A stretch of DNA of 64,000 nt from SIG440 sp045586925 (GTDB lineage: Bacteria; Bacillota; Clostridia; Monoglobales; Monoglobaceae), in assembly GCA_045586925.1 (NCBI GenBank), contig JAZNBG010000036.1, positions 3,909-67,908 on the forward strand, in the 5' to 3' direction. The position numbers and the translations under genes were made by a program. This document shows, one piece after another, positions 27,737 through 37,595 of this stretch; position 1 is the stretch's first letter, and every line of letters starts with the position of its first letter. The notes under the pieces are model-generated. The model saw only the letters and a program-made list of their open reading frames with translations, searched no databases and had not been told where the DNA came from.

Positions 27737-29086
27737 ATGTCAAAGACAGCGTTTGTAGGATTTGGTGAAGTAAATACACCGATAGATATTATAATTAAAA
27801 AGTGTGAGAATGCAGCAAAAGCGTTGGAAAATGAAGGATTAGAACTTGTTAAGGTTTATCCCGTTACCGATGATTACGAAGAAAAAGATATTAAGAAGGC
27901 TGTTGATGCTCTTAAAGAACAGGATTTTGACAGTCTTGTGATTTGTATCGCAGGATGGATACCTACTCATGCTGTAGTGAAGATTACAGAGTATTATCGT
28001 GATAAACCTATGGTTTTGTGGGGTCTTTGCGGTTGGATGGAAGAAGGAAGACTGGTTACGACGGCTGATCAGGCAGGAACAACTGCAATACGCAAGACGT
28101 TCTATGATCTTGGCTATACATTTAAGTACATATACGATATTATTGGTTTACCATCAAATGCTAAAAAGGTTGCTCAGTATGCCATTGCGGCGTCTGCTGT
28201 GGCAAAGTTGCGTCACGCAAGGGCAGGTATGGCAGGCTATCGGGATATGAACCTTTACGGAACTCAGGCAGACGGGCCATCACTCAAAAGAGTTATAGGT
28301 CCCGAAATTGAAACCTTTGAAATGCTTGAAATGGAGCAAAGATACCAAAAGATTACTGATGCCGAAAAGCAGGAGGTAATTGACAAGTGTATTTCAAAAT
28401 GGAAGTTCCTGAAGGAAGCAAAGCGAGAAGGCCTTGAAAAGGCGGCAGGATATTACCTTGCTGTAAAATCAATCTGTGATGAGCGTGGCTATGACGCAAT
28501 ATCCTTAAAGGATGTTGACGGAATGAAAAAGCTTCTTGGTTTCCCTCCTGCACCAATTTTCATGCTTCTTGCAGATGAAGCGGGACTCGCAACCATTCCT
28601 GAAAACGATAGCCTTGGCAGCATAACACAGCTTATGGTGAAGTACTTGACGGGACAGTGCGCAATGTATCTTGAATTTTATGAATTCTTTACAAACAGCG
28701 TTCTTGCAGGCGTTCCCGATTATGTTCCTGCAGAGGTTGTTGACGGCGATGTTATGGTTATGCCTGCGACATTCGGTGAGCTTTCAGAGGGCATCCTCAA
28801 TGTCAGCAAGGTGAAGCCCGGTGAGGTTACAATGTGCCGTTTAACCTGTATTGACGGTGAATATTATATGCATATGGTAAAGGGCAACGGGAAAACACCG
28901 ATGAAGTGGGAAGAAGCCGGCTGGACTCAGCCTGCGCCGCAGCTTCCGGGTCTTGAAATTGAACTTGATAATGTGCCTGAATTTGCAGAGAACGTAATGT
29001 GTCAGCATTATATTATTTCTTACGGCGACAATACAGCTCTTATTGAAAATCTTTGCGATATTCTGGGAATTGAAATTATTGGATAA
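27737..29086 (+). CDS. L-fucose/L-arabinose isomerase family protein
   Basis: 449 residues; starts about ten bases after GAGAGGG. The fold and motifs match the fucose isomerase family: a Rossmann-like N-terminal part with D-S-L-V-I-C-I-A-G-W, then W-G-L-C-G-W-M near residue 95, and a C-terminal metal-binding region with M-P-A-T-F-G-E. It is shorter than E. coli FucI (about 590 aa), in line with the broad cd00578-type group whose members act on several aldoses. It probably converts an aldose released by the hydrolases into its ketose in the cytosol. The 99-base gap upstream is AT-rich and may carry a promoter. An MFS transporter follows nine bases on. Confidence 0.8.
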   Translation: MSKTAFVGFGEVNTPIDIIIKKCENAAKALENEGLELVKVYPVTDDYEEKDIKKAVDALKEQDFDSLVICIAGWIPTHAVVKITEYYRDKPMVLWGLCGWMEEGRLVTTADQAGTTAIRKTFYDLGYTFKYIYDIIGLPSNAKKVAQYAIAASAVAKLRHARAGMAGYRDMNLYGTQADGPSLKRVIGPEIETFEMLEMEQRYQKITDAEKQEVIDKCISKWKFLKEAKREGLEKAAGYYLAVKSICDERGYDAISLKDVDGMKKLLGFPPAPIFMLLADEAGLATIPENDSLGSITQLMVKYLTGQCAMYLEFYEFFTNSVLAGVPDYVPAEVVDGDVMVMPATFGELSEGILNVSKVKPGEVTMCRLTCIDGEYYMHMVKGNGKTPMKWEEAGWTQPAPQLPGLEIELDNVPEFAENVMCQHYIISYGDNTALIENLCDILGIEIIG

Positions 29087-29095
29087 TATAGGAAG

Positions 29096-30337
29096 ATGAA
29101 AAATAAATACTTGGAAGATAATAAATTAAGTGCGGTATTGTTTGGCACAGTGTTTTTACTTTATACCATAGTATATATGACCAAGACGATGTTTTCTGCT
29201 GCCATGGCATCAATTGTTGAGGTTGGGATTATGTCAAAGTCTCAGGTGGGAGCAATAAATGCAGGTTTCTGGGCTGTTTATGCTGTTGGTCAGATTGTCG
29301 GTGGATTTGCGGTGGATAAGTATTCACCTGCGAAGCTGATAATCGTTGGACTTGTGGGCGGTGTGGCAGCCAATATGGTCATATATTTCAATCAGAGTTA
29401 CAATGTAATATTGATTGCATGGTGCTTGAATGCGGCGTTTCAGTTTGCCATATGGCCGGGAGTTTTTAAAATATTATCCACGCAGGTTGCGCCTGAGTTC
29501 AGGCCTGTGGCAGTATTCTGGATACTTTTTGCAACAAGTGTCGGAGAAATAATCAGTATGTTTGTTGCTTCGGTTGTTTCAAATTGGAAATATAATTTTA
29601 TTATTTGTGCACTTGGCTTAATGATAGTAATCTTTTTATGGGTTGTTATCTACACAAAGCTTAAAGGTTATATGACAGGAAGTGAGGAGGCACAAACAAA
29701 TAATAAGATTTACGTATCAAAGTGGAATATGGGAGCAGTTGTAAGTGTTTCAGGGCTACCGATTCTTATGATAGTGAGTCTGTTGGTTACAATGGTCTTT
29801 AATAGCATAAAAATGCTTACACCGGTTATGCTTATGGAATCATATGATGCTATGCCTGCGGCTATTGCAACGAGACTGAGCATGATAATGGTTGTTTTTA
29901 CTATGCTTGGTATGTTTTGTGCAAAGTTTGTAAGAAGCAGAATAACACAGCATGAATTAAAGGCGGCTGCGTTATTGCTGTCGTGTGGTATACCGACTAT
30001 GGCACTTGTGAGTATGGTAGGAAAAATACCGTATATTGCTGTTTTGGGCTTTCTTATTGTTACCATTGTTTCTTTGCAAAGCGTTTACCCGTTCACCAAT
30101 ACATTTGTTTCGAGACGGTTTGTTTTCTGCGGAAGAACGGGGACTGTGGCAGGCTTGCTGAATGCAATGGGAAGCATGGGGAATATTTGTGCATCGTATT
30201 TGTTTCCAAAATTTTCAGAATTTATGTCATGGAAGATAATAGTGATAATTTGGTGTTCAATGAGTATTTTGGCAATAGTACTTTCACTGTCTATAACAAG
30301 GAAGTGGACATCGTTCATAAAAAAAGAACAACTTTGA
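29096..30337 (+). CDS. MFS transporter
   Basis: 413 residues with twelve hydrophobic segments and a motif-A-like loop (G-G-F-A-V-D-K-Y-S) between helices 2 and 3, as in major facilitator permeases. The profile is closest to the organic-anion/sugar-phosphate-type branch, but the substrate cannot be read. AGGAAG lies just before the ATG, and it starts nine bases after the isomerase gene. It is the only clear transporter in the catabolic run, so it probably imports the mono- or oligosaccharide that the operon degrades. Confidence 0.88.
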   Translation: MKNKYLEDNKLSAVLFGTVFLLYTIVYMTKTMFSAAMASIVEVGIMSKSQVGAINAGFWAVYAVGQIVGGFAVDKYSPAKLIIVGLVGGVAANMVIYFNQSYNVILIAWCLNAAFQFAIWPGVFKILSTQVAPEFRPVAVFWILFATSVGEIISMFVASVVSNWKYNFIICALGLMIVIFLWVVIYTKLKGYMTGSEEAQTNNKIYVSKWNMGAVVSVSGLPILMIVSLLVTMVFNSIKMLTPVMLMESYDAMPAAIATRLSMIMVVFTMLGMFCAKFVRSRITQHELKAAALLLSCGIPTMALVSMVGKIPYIAVLGFLIVTIVSLQSVYPFTNTFVSRRFVFCGRTGTVAGLLNAMGSMGNICASYLFPKFSEFMSWKIIVIIWCSMSILAIVLSLSITRKWTSFIKKEQL

Positions 30338-30608
30338 AAAAAGTTTTAAATGATGGTAATTATAATTGTCAAGATAAATTTGGCAAAGCGTGGCATTGTG
30401 AAGAATGTTCAGCTCGTTCATTTGGGATGAAAAGAAATATAAGCAAGTAGTAACTTTATTAAGGATTAAAAAGACATTATGTTTTGAAAGTAAAGATTTT
30501 TACCAATTTTCTAAATTTTGGGTGATGAGTGAAAAAATTGGATAAAAATAGGAGAGAAAGGCTAGTTACAAAACAACTGTTATCAAGCTAATATAAGGAG
30601 GAAAAATC

Positions 30609-31352
30609 GTGAAAAAAGCACATATAGTAACACATACCCATTGGGACAGAGAATGGAGATATCCCATCTGGGAAAATAGGCAGTATCTCATTGATATGAT
30701 TGATGAATTGCTGGAAATTCTTGATACACAACCTGAATATTCCTGCTTTTTGATGGACGGACAATCTGTGATTATTGAAGATTATCTTGAATTAAAACCC
30801 GAAAACAGAGAAAAAGTGGAGGGTTATATCAAGTCAGGTAAAATAGATGTTGGACCGTGGTATACACTTCCTGATTTGTATCCTGTTTGCGGCGAGAGCT
30901 TGGTAAGAAATCTGCTGAAAGGCGACAGACTTTCAAAAAAGCTGGGCAGAAGACTGAATGTTGCTCACGAATCTTTCGGTTGGGGACAGACAGCACAGTT
31001 CCCGCAGATATACAAGGGTTTTGGACTTGATTTTGTTGTGGTTGCAAAGAATGTTTCAAAGGACAGATGCCCCAATTGTGAATTTTTGTGGGAAGCTCCT
31101 GACGGAACCAAGGTTTTTGCAACACGCCTTGGTGAACACGCAAGAGCAAACTTCTTTATGAATGCTTTTCTTGCAATTACCACCGATAAGGACTATAACA
31201 GCAATGAATATTTTATGAAAACCGGCAGAGACGGTCAGATATACCACGAGGCTGATTCAAAAGGCTATTGGGAGGACTATTTTGTTGTTCAGGACAAAGG
31301 TAAGATTCACGAAAATCGCCTGAAAGAAGCAGTTGAGCTTGCGTGGAAATAA
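30609..31352 (+). pseudogene. GH38 alpha-mannosidase, N-terminal fragment (cut by in-frame TAA)
   Basis: GTG start seven bases after AAGGAG. The fragment has the GH38 N-terminal signature H-T-H-W-D-R-E-W (metal-binding His and Asp, residues 8-15), W-Y-T-L-P-D-L and S-L-V-R-N-L-L-K-G-D. Where classical GH38 enzymes have the nucleophile Asp in a D-x-F-G-H motif, this has Glu in H-E-S-F-G-W (about residue 121). The frame ends at TAA 31350-31352 and continues in the same frame from ATG 31353, so one stop codon divides an otherwise collinear ~910-residue enzyme. Readthrough, re-initiation at the adjacent ATG, or a sequencing error are alternatives. Intact enzymes release alpha-linked mannose. Confidence 0.75.
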
Positions 31353-33344
31353 ATGGATGATACCGTGCTCCCTGAAAACCGTATTCTGATGAACGGTTCG
31401 GATTCCTCAACGGCTCAGCCCCAGCTTGTGGAAATAATCAAAAAGGCACAGGAGCTTTTCCCTAACCTTGAACTGAAGCTGTCAACTCTGGAAGAATATG
31501 TTGAGGACTTCAAAAAGGCGGTTGATGAGAGCAAACTGAGAACAATCAAGGGCGAGCTTCGTGACGGTCCTGCGTATAAGTGCAGTGCAAATGCCCTTGC
31601 CACAAGACCCAATATAAAAATTCTCAATAAGAAGGTTGAAAATTCAATTTTCAAAACTGCAGAACCACTTTCGGTAATGTCGGGTAAATATAACGGAGCT
31701 TTTCTTGACAAGGCGGTGGATTATCTGTTGCTTTCGCACCCCCACGACAGCATAAACGGAGTTACTCAGGACAAAACTGTGGAGGATACAATGTACCGTC
31801 TGAATCAGGCACTTGAAATTGCCGAAACGGTTTCAAATACAGCCTGCAAGAATATTGTGAAGAATATTGATTTCTCAAAGTATGCTGATGAGGATATGAT
31901 TCTTGTGCTGTTCAACACATTGCCGTACAAGAGATGTGAAACCGTGAAGTTGTACATAGATTTTCCGCAGGATATGAATGTCTGGGAATTTGAGCTTTAT
32001 GATGGCGACAAAAAGCTGAACAAGCAGGTTATTTCACGAAAAGAAGTGGTAACACCTGTGTCGAATCTTCACACCCGTCCCCTGCCTTATGAGGTGGACA
32101 GATTTGAGGTTATTGTTGAAACGGGCGAAATTCCTGCAATGGGTTATAAGACGATTAAAGCGGTGAAAACAAAAGATCTGAACCGTAAAACCGTTTTCTG
32201 GCACGATATGCGGAAGTATTCGGGCAAGGAGCTTATAACAGGTCTGAATACAATGGAAAATGACTTTGTTAAGGCTACTGTTGAAAATAACGGAACTGTT
32301 ACCATAACAGACAAGGCAACGGGCAGGGTATATAGCAACCTCAACTACTTTGAGGAAACGGGCGATCAGGGTGATTACTGGATTTATTATCCTCCCTATC
32401 ATAACAAGACATATAATTCTCTTGGTTCAAATGCTGAAATCTGGTACGAGGAAAACGGCGAGCTTTCTGCAACAATCGGTGCAAAAATAAAAATGAATGT
32501 ACCAAGTTTTGCCATTATCAACAAAAATATGGTTCAGGGCGAAAGCAAAAGAAGCGATGAGCTTACGGAACTGGAAATTGTTGTGCACTATACTCTGAAA
32601 AAGAACTCAAAATCATTGGAAGTTAAAACAGAGATTAATAATACGGCAAAAGACCACAGAATGAGGGTTGTATTTGACACAGGTGTAAAGACGGATATTG
32701 CTGAAAGTGCAGGACATTTTTATATCGACAAAAGAAGCACAATTCCTCAGGGCGATTTATATTATCCCGAAATGCAGACACTTCCCAAGGGCTATTTTAC
32801 GATGCTTAGAAATAATGAAGACGGATTCTCGATGATTGATAACTGCACCTGTGAATATGAAGCGAACAAGGACGGACGTCTTTTTATTACGTTGTTCAGA
32901 GGCGTGAGAAATGTTATATGCACAGAATTTAGAAGTGCAGGTGTGTTCCCTCACGAAGACGGTGGACAGTCGCTTGGCATGCTGACCTTTGAATACTTGC
33001 TTTGTCCTTTTGCAAATGCAGAAACAGTAATGCAGGCGGAAAGACTTTCTGCACCCGTAAAGTGTGTTCAGACGTCAAAGGGTGACGGAAATAATGCTGA
33101 CAGCAATTCAATACTCACCATTCCTGAAGAACTTGTTCTAACAGCATTTAAAAAGGCAGAAGATTCTGAAAAATATATAATCCGTGTATACAATCCTACG
33201 GAGTCTGTGGTATGCGGTGAAATAAAGTATCAGCACAAAAAGGCAAGAATTGTTAATTTGAATGAAGATTATGCCGAGGATGTTGATTTGACGAAACTTG
33301 TGGTTGAACCGCATAAAATAATTACAATAGAGGTAGAAAATTGA
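31353..33344 (+). pseudogene. GH38 alpha-mannosidase, C-terminal fragment
   Basis: It continues directly in frame from the fragment upstream. It holds the rest of the catalytic domain (M-N-G-S-D-S-S near residue 13; S-H-P-H-D-S-I-N-G near residue 130, which supplies the last metal-binding His), then the GH38 middle three-helix region and the beta-rich C-terminal domains. The ATG follows the TAA immediately, with no good ribosome binding site of its own. Re-initiation could make this fragment, but it lacks the first metal ligands and should be inactive alone. It overlaps the HAD gene in a TGATG. Confidence 0.75.
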
Positions 33345-34270
33345 TGAACGAGATTTTAAAGAGTGATTTTTTTGAAAGCGGAAAGGACGGGGTAAGGAGA
33401 ATACTTACCCCCGACGATAAAAAGATTGACATAGTTGAGTTTGATGACAAAACACTTTGTTATGTAAAAAGCGGAATGGGCTATCCTGCAATATACCCGA
33501 TGTATGAAACCCATTTTGAACCCAAAGCCGAAGCGATTCTGATGGATTTGGACGGAACATCGGTACATAGTGAGAGCTTCTGGATGTGGGTGATTGAACA
33601 GACAACAGCAAGGCTGTTGGGAAAATCGGATTTCAGATACGAAAAGGAAGATGAGCCTTTTATTTCCGGACACTCAGTTTCGGAGCATCTGCAGTATATG
33701 ATTGACAAATATGCCAAGGGCGGAAGTCTTGAACTTGCAAGACAGTATTACTTTGAAATTGTGAATCACGAAATGGATGAAATAATGAAGGGAAGAGGAA
33801 AACAGGATGCATTTACACCTGCTCCAAACCTTAAAGAGTTTTTAACAACGGTTAAAAATGAAGGAATAAAAATAGGTCTTGTAACATCGGGACTTTATGA
33901 AAAGGCAATGCCCGAAATTATTTCGGCATTCAAACAGCTTGATATGGGTAATCCCGTTGATTTTTATGATTCAATCATAACGGCAGGTTATGCACTAAGA
34001 AAAGGCCAGACGGGAACTCTCGGCGAACTTGCACCAAAGCCGCATCCGTGGCTTTATGCTGAAACCGCAAGGGTGGGTCTTGGTGTTCCATTTGAAAGAC
34101 GGCATAAAGTAATCGGCATCGAGGACAGCTCTGCAGGAGTTGTATCAATTAAGCTTGCAGGGTTCTCATGCGTTGGCATATCAGGCGGAAACATTGAACA
34201 GGCAGGCGTTGGTGAAATGTGTGATTATAAGATTGATAATCTAATGGAAATGCTTGATATCATCATATAA
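33344..34270 (+). CDS. HAD-superfamily phosphatase (beta-phosphoglucomutase-like)
   Basis: ATG 33344 overlaps the preceding stop (TGATG), with GAGG nearby. HAD motifs are in order: D-L-D-G-T near residue 67 (nucleophile Asp), V-T-S-G near residue 181, the Lys of P-K-P-H-P near residue 230, and G-I-E-D-S-S-A-G near residue 259. A helical cap lies between motifs I and II. About 65 residues before motif I are an extension I do not recognise. It probably removes or moves phosphate on a hexose phosphate in the cytosol; its coupling to a mannosidase suggests a mannose- or fructose-phosphate. Confidence 0.87.
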   Translation: MNEILKSDFFESGKDGVRRILTPDDKKIDIVEFDDKTLCYVKSGMGYPAIYPMYETHFEPKAEAILMDLDGTSVHSESFWMWVIEQTTARLLGKSDFRYEKEDEPFISGHSVSEHLQYMIDKYAKGGSLELARQYYFEIVNHEMDEIMKGRGKQDAFTPAPNLKEFLTTVKNEGIKIGLVTSGLYEKAMPEIISAFKQLDMGNPVDFYDSIITAGYALRKGQTGTLGELAPKPHPWLYAETARVGLGVPFERRHKVIGIEDSSAGVVSIKLAGFSCVGISGGNIEQAGVGEMCDYKIDNLMEMLDIII

Positions 34271-34357
34271 ACTATTGTTATGCAATATAGTTTCTGATTG
34301 CTTTTTAGTATAAAGAATATATAAAACTTATATTATGGATAATTGGAGAGGTTAATT

Positions 34358-35608
34358 ATGACCAGATACGAAAGTGCAAAAGAAATATATGCAAAAATCG
34401 GCGTTGATACTGATTTAGCTATAGAAAAATTAAAAAATATTCCTGTGTCGCTTCATTGCTGGCAGGGCGATGATGTTAAAGGCTTTGATACAGATGGCCC
34501 GTTAACAGGTGGTATTCAGACTACTGGCAACTATCCCGGCAGAGCAAGAACACCCGAGGAACTGATGCAGGATATGGACAAGGTTATGTCTCTTTGCCCA
34601 GGTAAGAAAAAGTTAAATGTTCACGCATGCTATGCAATTTTTGAAGACGGAGAATTTGTTGACAGAGATAAGCTTGAACCAAAGCATTTTAGGAAATGGG
34701 TAGACTTTGCAAAGGAAAGAAATATGGGTATTGATTTTAACCCAACATTCTTTTCGCATCCCAAAGTAAAAGACGGGTTAACTCTTTCAAGCCCTGATGA
34801 AGATACAAGAAAGTTCTGGATTGAACACGGCAAGGCTTGTATAAGAATATCTCAGTATTTTGCAGAGCAGACAGGTGTTCCTTGTGTTATGAACATCTGG
34901 ACAGGCGATGGCTATAAAGATATCCCTGCGGACAGACTTGGACCTAGAATGAGATATAAAGAATCTATTGAAGAAATCCTTTCAGAACCTTTTGATAAAA
35001 ACTTGGTTAAACCTTGTGTTGAATCAAAGGTGTTTGGTATCGGTGTTGAAGCCTTTACATCAGGTAGTGCAGAATTTGCCCTTACATTTGCGGCAACACA
35101 CGATGGATGTTTACCACTTATGGATAACGGACACTATCATCCAACCGAAATGGTTTCTGATAAAATTCCTGCGTTACTATGTTTCTTCCCAGAGATTGCC
35201 CTGCATATAACAAGACCAATCCGTTGGGACAGTGACCATGTTGTGCTATTTGATGATGAAACAAGAGAGATGGCAAAGGAAATAGTAAGATGTGATGCTC
35301 TTGACAGAGTTTATATGGCTCTTGATTATTTCGATGCAAGTATAAACAGAATTTCTGCTTGGACGATGGGCTTCAGAAACTGGCAGAAAGCACTTCTTAA
35401 TGCTCTTTGTACACCAAATGAATTACTGACAAAGTTACAGAATAATAACGAACTTACAGAACTTCAGGTGTTTCAGGATGAAATGAAGACTATGCCTTTC
35501 GGTGATATCTGGGATGAGTACTGCAGACAATGTGGTGTTAAATGTGACAGAGAATGGTTTGAAGATGTTAAAGAATATGAAAACGAGGTTTTAAATAAAA
35601 GATGCTAA
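34358..35608 (+). CDS. rhaA: L-rhamnose isomerase
   Basis: Converts L-rhamnose to L-rhamnulose in the cytosol; the family also accepts D-mannose and D-allose. Metal- and substrate-site segments match RhaA: L-H-C-W-Q-G-D-D near residue 32, V-E-A-F-T-S-G-S near residue 230, M-D-N-G-H-Y-H-P-T-E near residue 258, and T-R-P-I-R-W-D-S-D-H near residue 287. Length 416 aa is close to the E. coli enzyme. I chose ATG 34358, six bases after GGAGAGG (34345-34351), over TTG 34343. No rhamnulokinase or rhamnulose-phosphate aldolase is in the window, and the next gene handles mannose-6-phosphate, so mannose/fructose interconversion is a plausible real role. A second, broken copy lies at 42993. Confidence 0.93.
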   Translation: MTRYESAKEIYAKIGVDTDLAIEKLKNIPVSLHCWQGDDVKGFDTDGPLTGGIQTTGNYPGRARTPEELMQDMDKVMSLCPGKKKLNVHACYAIFEDGEFVDRDKLEPKHFRKWVDFAKERNMGIDFNPTFFSHPKVKDGLTLSSPDEDTRKFWIEHGKACIRISQYFAEQTGVPCVMNIWTGDGYKDIPADRLGPRMRYKESIEEILSEPFDKNLVKPCVESKVFGIGVEAFTSGSAEFALTFAATHDGCLPLMDNGHYHPTEMVSDKIPALLCFFPEIALHITRPIRWDSDHVVLFDDETREMAKEIVRCDALDRVYMALDYFDASINRISAWTMGFRNWQKALLNALCTPNELLTKLQNNNELTELQVFQDEMKTMPFGDIWDEYCRQCGVKCDREWFEDVKEYENEVLNKRC

Positions 35609-35625
35609 ATCGCAGGAAGGATAAT

Positions 35626-35670
35626 TTGGTTAATAAGAATGAAACCATTAAAACTAATACCTGCCTATAA
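35626..35670 (+). other. Short overlapping leader ORF ahead of the ManA-ROK fusion
   Basis: TTG 35626 follows AGGAAGG by five bases and opens a 14-codon ORF that ends at TAA 35670, inside the fusion gene and in another frame. The same arrangement is at 44259-44303 in the second copy, with only a few substitutions. The fusion's own ATG is 18 bases from that ribosome binding site and has none nearer. It may couple or restrain translation of the fusion, or be chance inherited by duplication. Confidence 0.3.
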
Positions 35671-37531
35671 GGATTACATCTGGGGCGGAACAAAACTTAA
35701 AACTGAATATGATAAAAAAACAGACATTTCACCTGTAGCTGAAAGCTGGGAACTTAGCTGTCATAAGGATGGACTAAGCACAATTGACGGCGGTGAATTT
35801 AACGGTGAAACTCTTGCTTCTGTTATAGAGAAAAATCCACAAATTCTTGGAACATACTGCAAGACTGATGAACTGCCTATACTCATCAAATTTATTGATG
35901 CGGCGGAAAATTTAAGCGTTCAGGTGCATCCCAATGATGAACAGGCAAAGGAATGGGAAGACCAAAACGGCAAAACCGAAATGTGGTATGTTGTGGAAGC
36001 TGAAAAGAATGCAAAAATAACCTTTGGTGTGTCTGAAGATATTGACAAAGCCCGGCTCCAAAAAGAGATACAGAACGAAACTGTTGAAAGTGTGTTAAAT
36101 GCTGTAAACTCTAAAAAAGGCGATGTGTTTTTTGTTGAAGCAGGAACAATTCATGCCATAGGCAAAGGTAATGTTATTGCAGAAATCCAGCAGAATTCCA
36201 ATGTTACATACAGACTCTATGACTACGGCAGAAAAGGCAAAGATGGCAAAGAACGTGAATTGCATATTGAAAAAGGTGTTAAGTCATCAAACTGCAAAAA
36301 GATTAATGCAAGAAAAATCCCTGTTTGCTCTGACGGAACAAGACTTTTAGGAAGTTGTGAGTATTTTGCCGTAAAGGAAATTAAGCTAAAAAGCGATAAA
36401 ACCTTTATTGCAGACGAAAAGAGTTACCACGCACTTGTTGTAACAGAAGGTAAGGCAGAGCTTTCGTGCGAAGGATATGCTGAAACCCTGACAGCCGGAC
36501 AAACTGTATTTATCCCTGCAAATTTGGGAGCGTATACATTATCAGGAAAAGCCACACTATTACTGACCACAAATCAACCAAAGTATTATGTCGGCATTGA
36601 CCTTTGTGGCACAAATATTGCAGCGGCGGTAGTAGATGAATATGGCACAATTTATGGCAGAGCAAAAATAAAAACCAATGCATCGAGAAGTTATAACGAA
36701 ATCTTTGATGATATGGCAGAGTGTGCAAAAGATGCAGCATTAGAAAGCGGATTAAATTTTGAAACCGATATTGAAGCAGTTGGTATAGGATGCCCGGGTG
36801 CAATTAACACAGAGGATGGCATAGTAGAATTCTCAAACAATCTTGGATTTTATGATGTACCTATCGTTGAATATATGGAAAAGGTGCTTTCAAAGAAAAT
36901 CTATGTTGAAAATGATGCAAATGCGGCAGCCTGGGGTGAGTTTTTAGCAGGATGCGGTAAGAATACAAACAATATGGTTATGATTACCCTTGGTACAGGT
37001 GTAGGCAGCGGTATTGTTGAAAACGGTCGCCTTATACGCGGTGCATACGGAAAGGGTGCAGAAATCGGACATATGGTGATGTGTCTTAATGGCGAAAAAT
37101 GTACCTGTGGGCGAAATGGTTGCTTTGAAGCATATGCATCAGCAACTGCCCTGATTAAACAAACAAAGAAGGCTATGTATGAGAATTATGAAAGCGAAAT
37201 GTGGAATATTTGTAGCAACAAGATATCAAATGTAGATGGACAAACTGCGTTTAGGGCAAAAGACAAAGTTGCCAAATGTGTAGTTAAAACATATCTTGGT
37301 TACCTTGCAGAAGGTGTTGTAAATATTGTAAACATATTCCAGCCTGAAATTGTTTGCATAGGTGGCGGAATAAGTCACGAAGGAGAAAAAATCCTTACAC
37401 CCATCAAAAGGATGATTAAAAACAAATCATTTGCCCGTTTTGGTGCGAAACAATCAACGGTGTGCCTTGCAACACTTGGTAATGATGCAGGAATAATCGG
37501 CGCTGCACTTTTGTGGAAAAATAATTTATAA
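35639..37531 (+). CDS. Fusion of mannose-6-phosphate isomerase (type I) and ROK sugar kinase, copy 1
   Basis: Residues ~1-312 are a class I phosphomannose isomerase: Q-V-H-P-N-D near residue 96 and E-M-W-Y-V supply zinc ligands, and A-G-T-I-H-A-I near residue 167 the last His. Residues ~315-630 are a complete ROK kinase: catalytic Asp in V-E-N-D-A-N, ATP loops G-T-G-V-G-S-G, and the ROK zinc motif C-T-C-G-R-N-G-C. The phosphate loop reads D-L-C-G-T-N; the second copy and the family have Gly in place of that Cys. Together the halves could phosphorylate mannose (or fructose/glucose) and turn mannose-6-phosphate into fructose-6-phosphate in one polypeptide. It lies 30 bases after rhaA, with phosphofructokinase next. 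Confidence 0.9.
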   Translation: MKPLKLIPAYKDYIWGGTKLKTEYDKKTDISPVAESWELSCHKDGLSTIDGGEFNGETLASVIEKNPQILGTYCKTDELPILIKFIDAAENLSVQVHPNDEQAKEWEDQNGKTEMWYVVEAEKNAKITFGVSEDIDKARLQKEIQNETVESVLNAVNSKKGDVFFVEAGTIHAIGKGNVIAEIQQNSNVTYRLYDYGRKGKDGKERELHIEKGVKSSNCKKINARKIPVCSDGTRLLGSCEYFAVKEIKLKSDKTFIADEKSYHALVVTEGKAELSCEGYAETLTAGQTVFIPANLGAYTLSGKATLLLTTNQPKYYVGIDLCGTNIAAAVVDEYGTIYGRAKIKTNASRSYNEIFDDMAECAKDAALESGLNFETDIEAVGIGCPGAINTEDGIVEFSNNLGFYDVPIVEYMEKVLSKKIYVENDANAAAWGEFLAGCGKNTNNMVMITLGTGVGSGIVENGRLIRGAYGKGAEIGHMVMCLNGEKCTCGRNGCFEAYASATALIKQTKKAMYENYESEMWNICSNKISNVDGQTAFRAKDKVAKCVVKTYLGYLAEGVVNIVNIFQPEIVCIGGGISHEGEKILTPIKRMIKNKSFARFGAKQSTVCLATLGNDAGIIGAALLWKNNL

Positions 37532-37595
37532 GTATTTATGGTTATTTTATAGTTTATTAAACAAAAGAAAATATAGTAAAAGGAAGAAAATTTAT

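Noticed and set aside
30338..30608. Hidden gene between the MFS transporter and the mannosidase
   Set aside because: The overlapping frame is a shadow of the transporter gene; the gap itself holds only the mannosidase leader and AAGGAGG.
31350..31352. Stop-codon reassignment as explanation for split genes
   Set aside because: Interrupting codons include TAA, TGA and TAG, and ordinary genes end with all three; a single reassignment cannot explain them.
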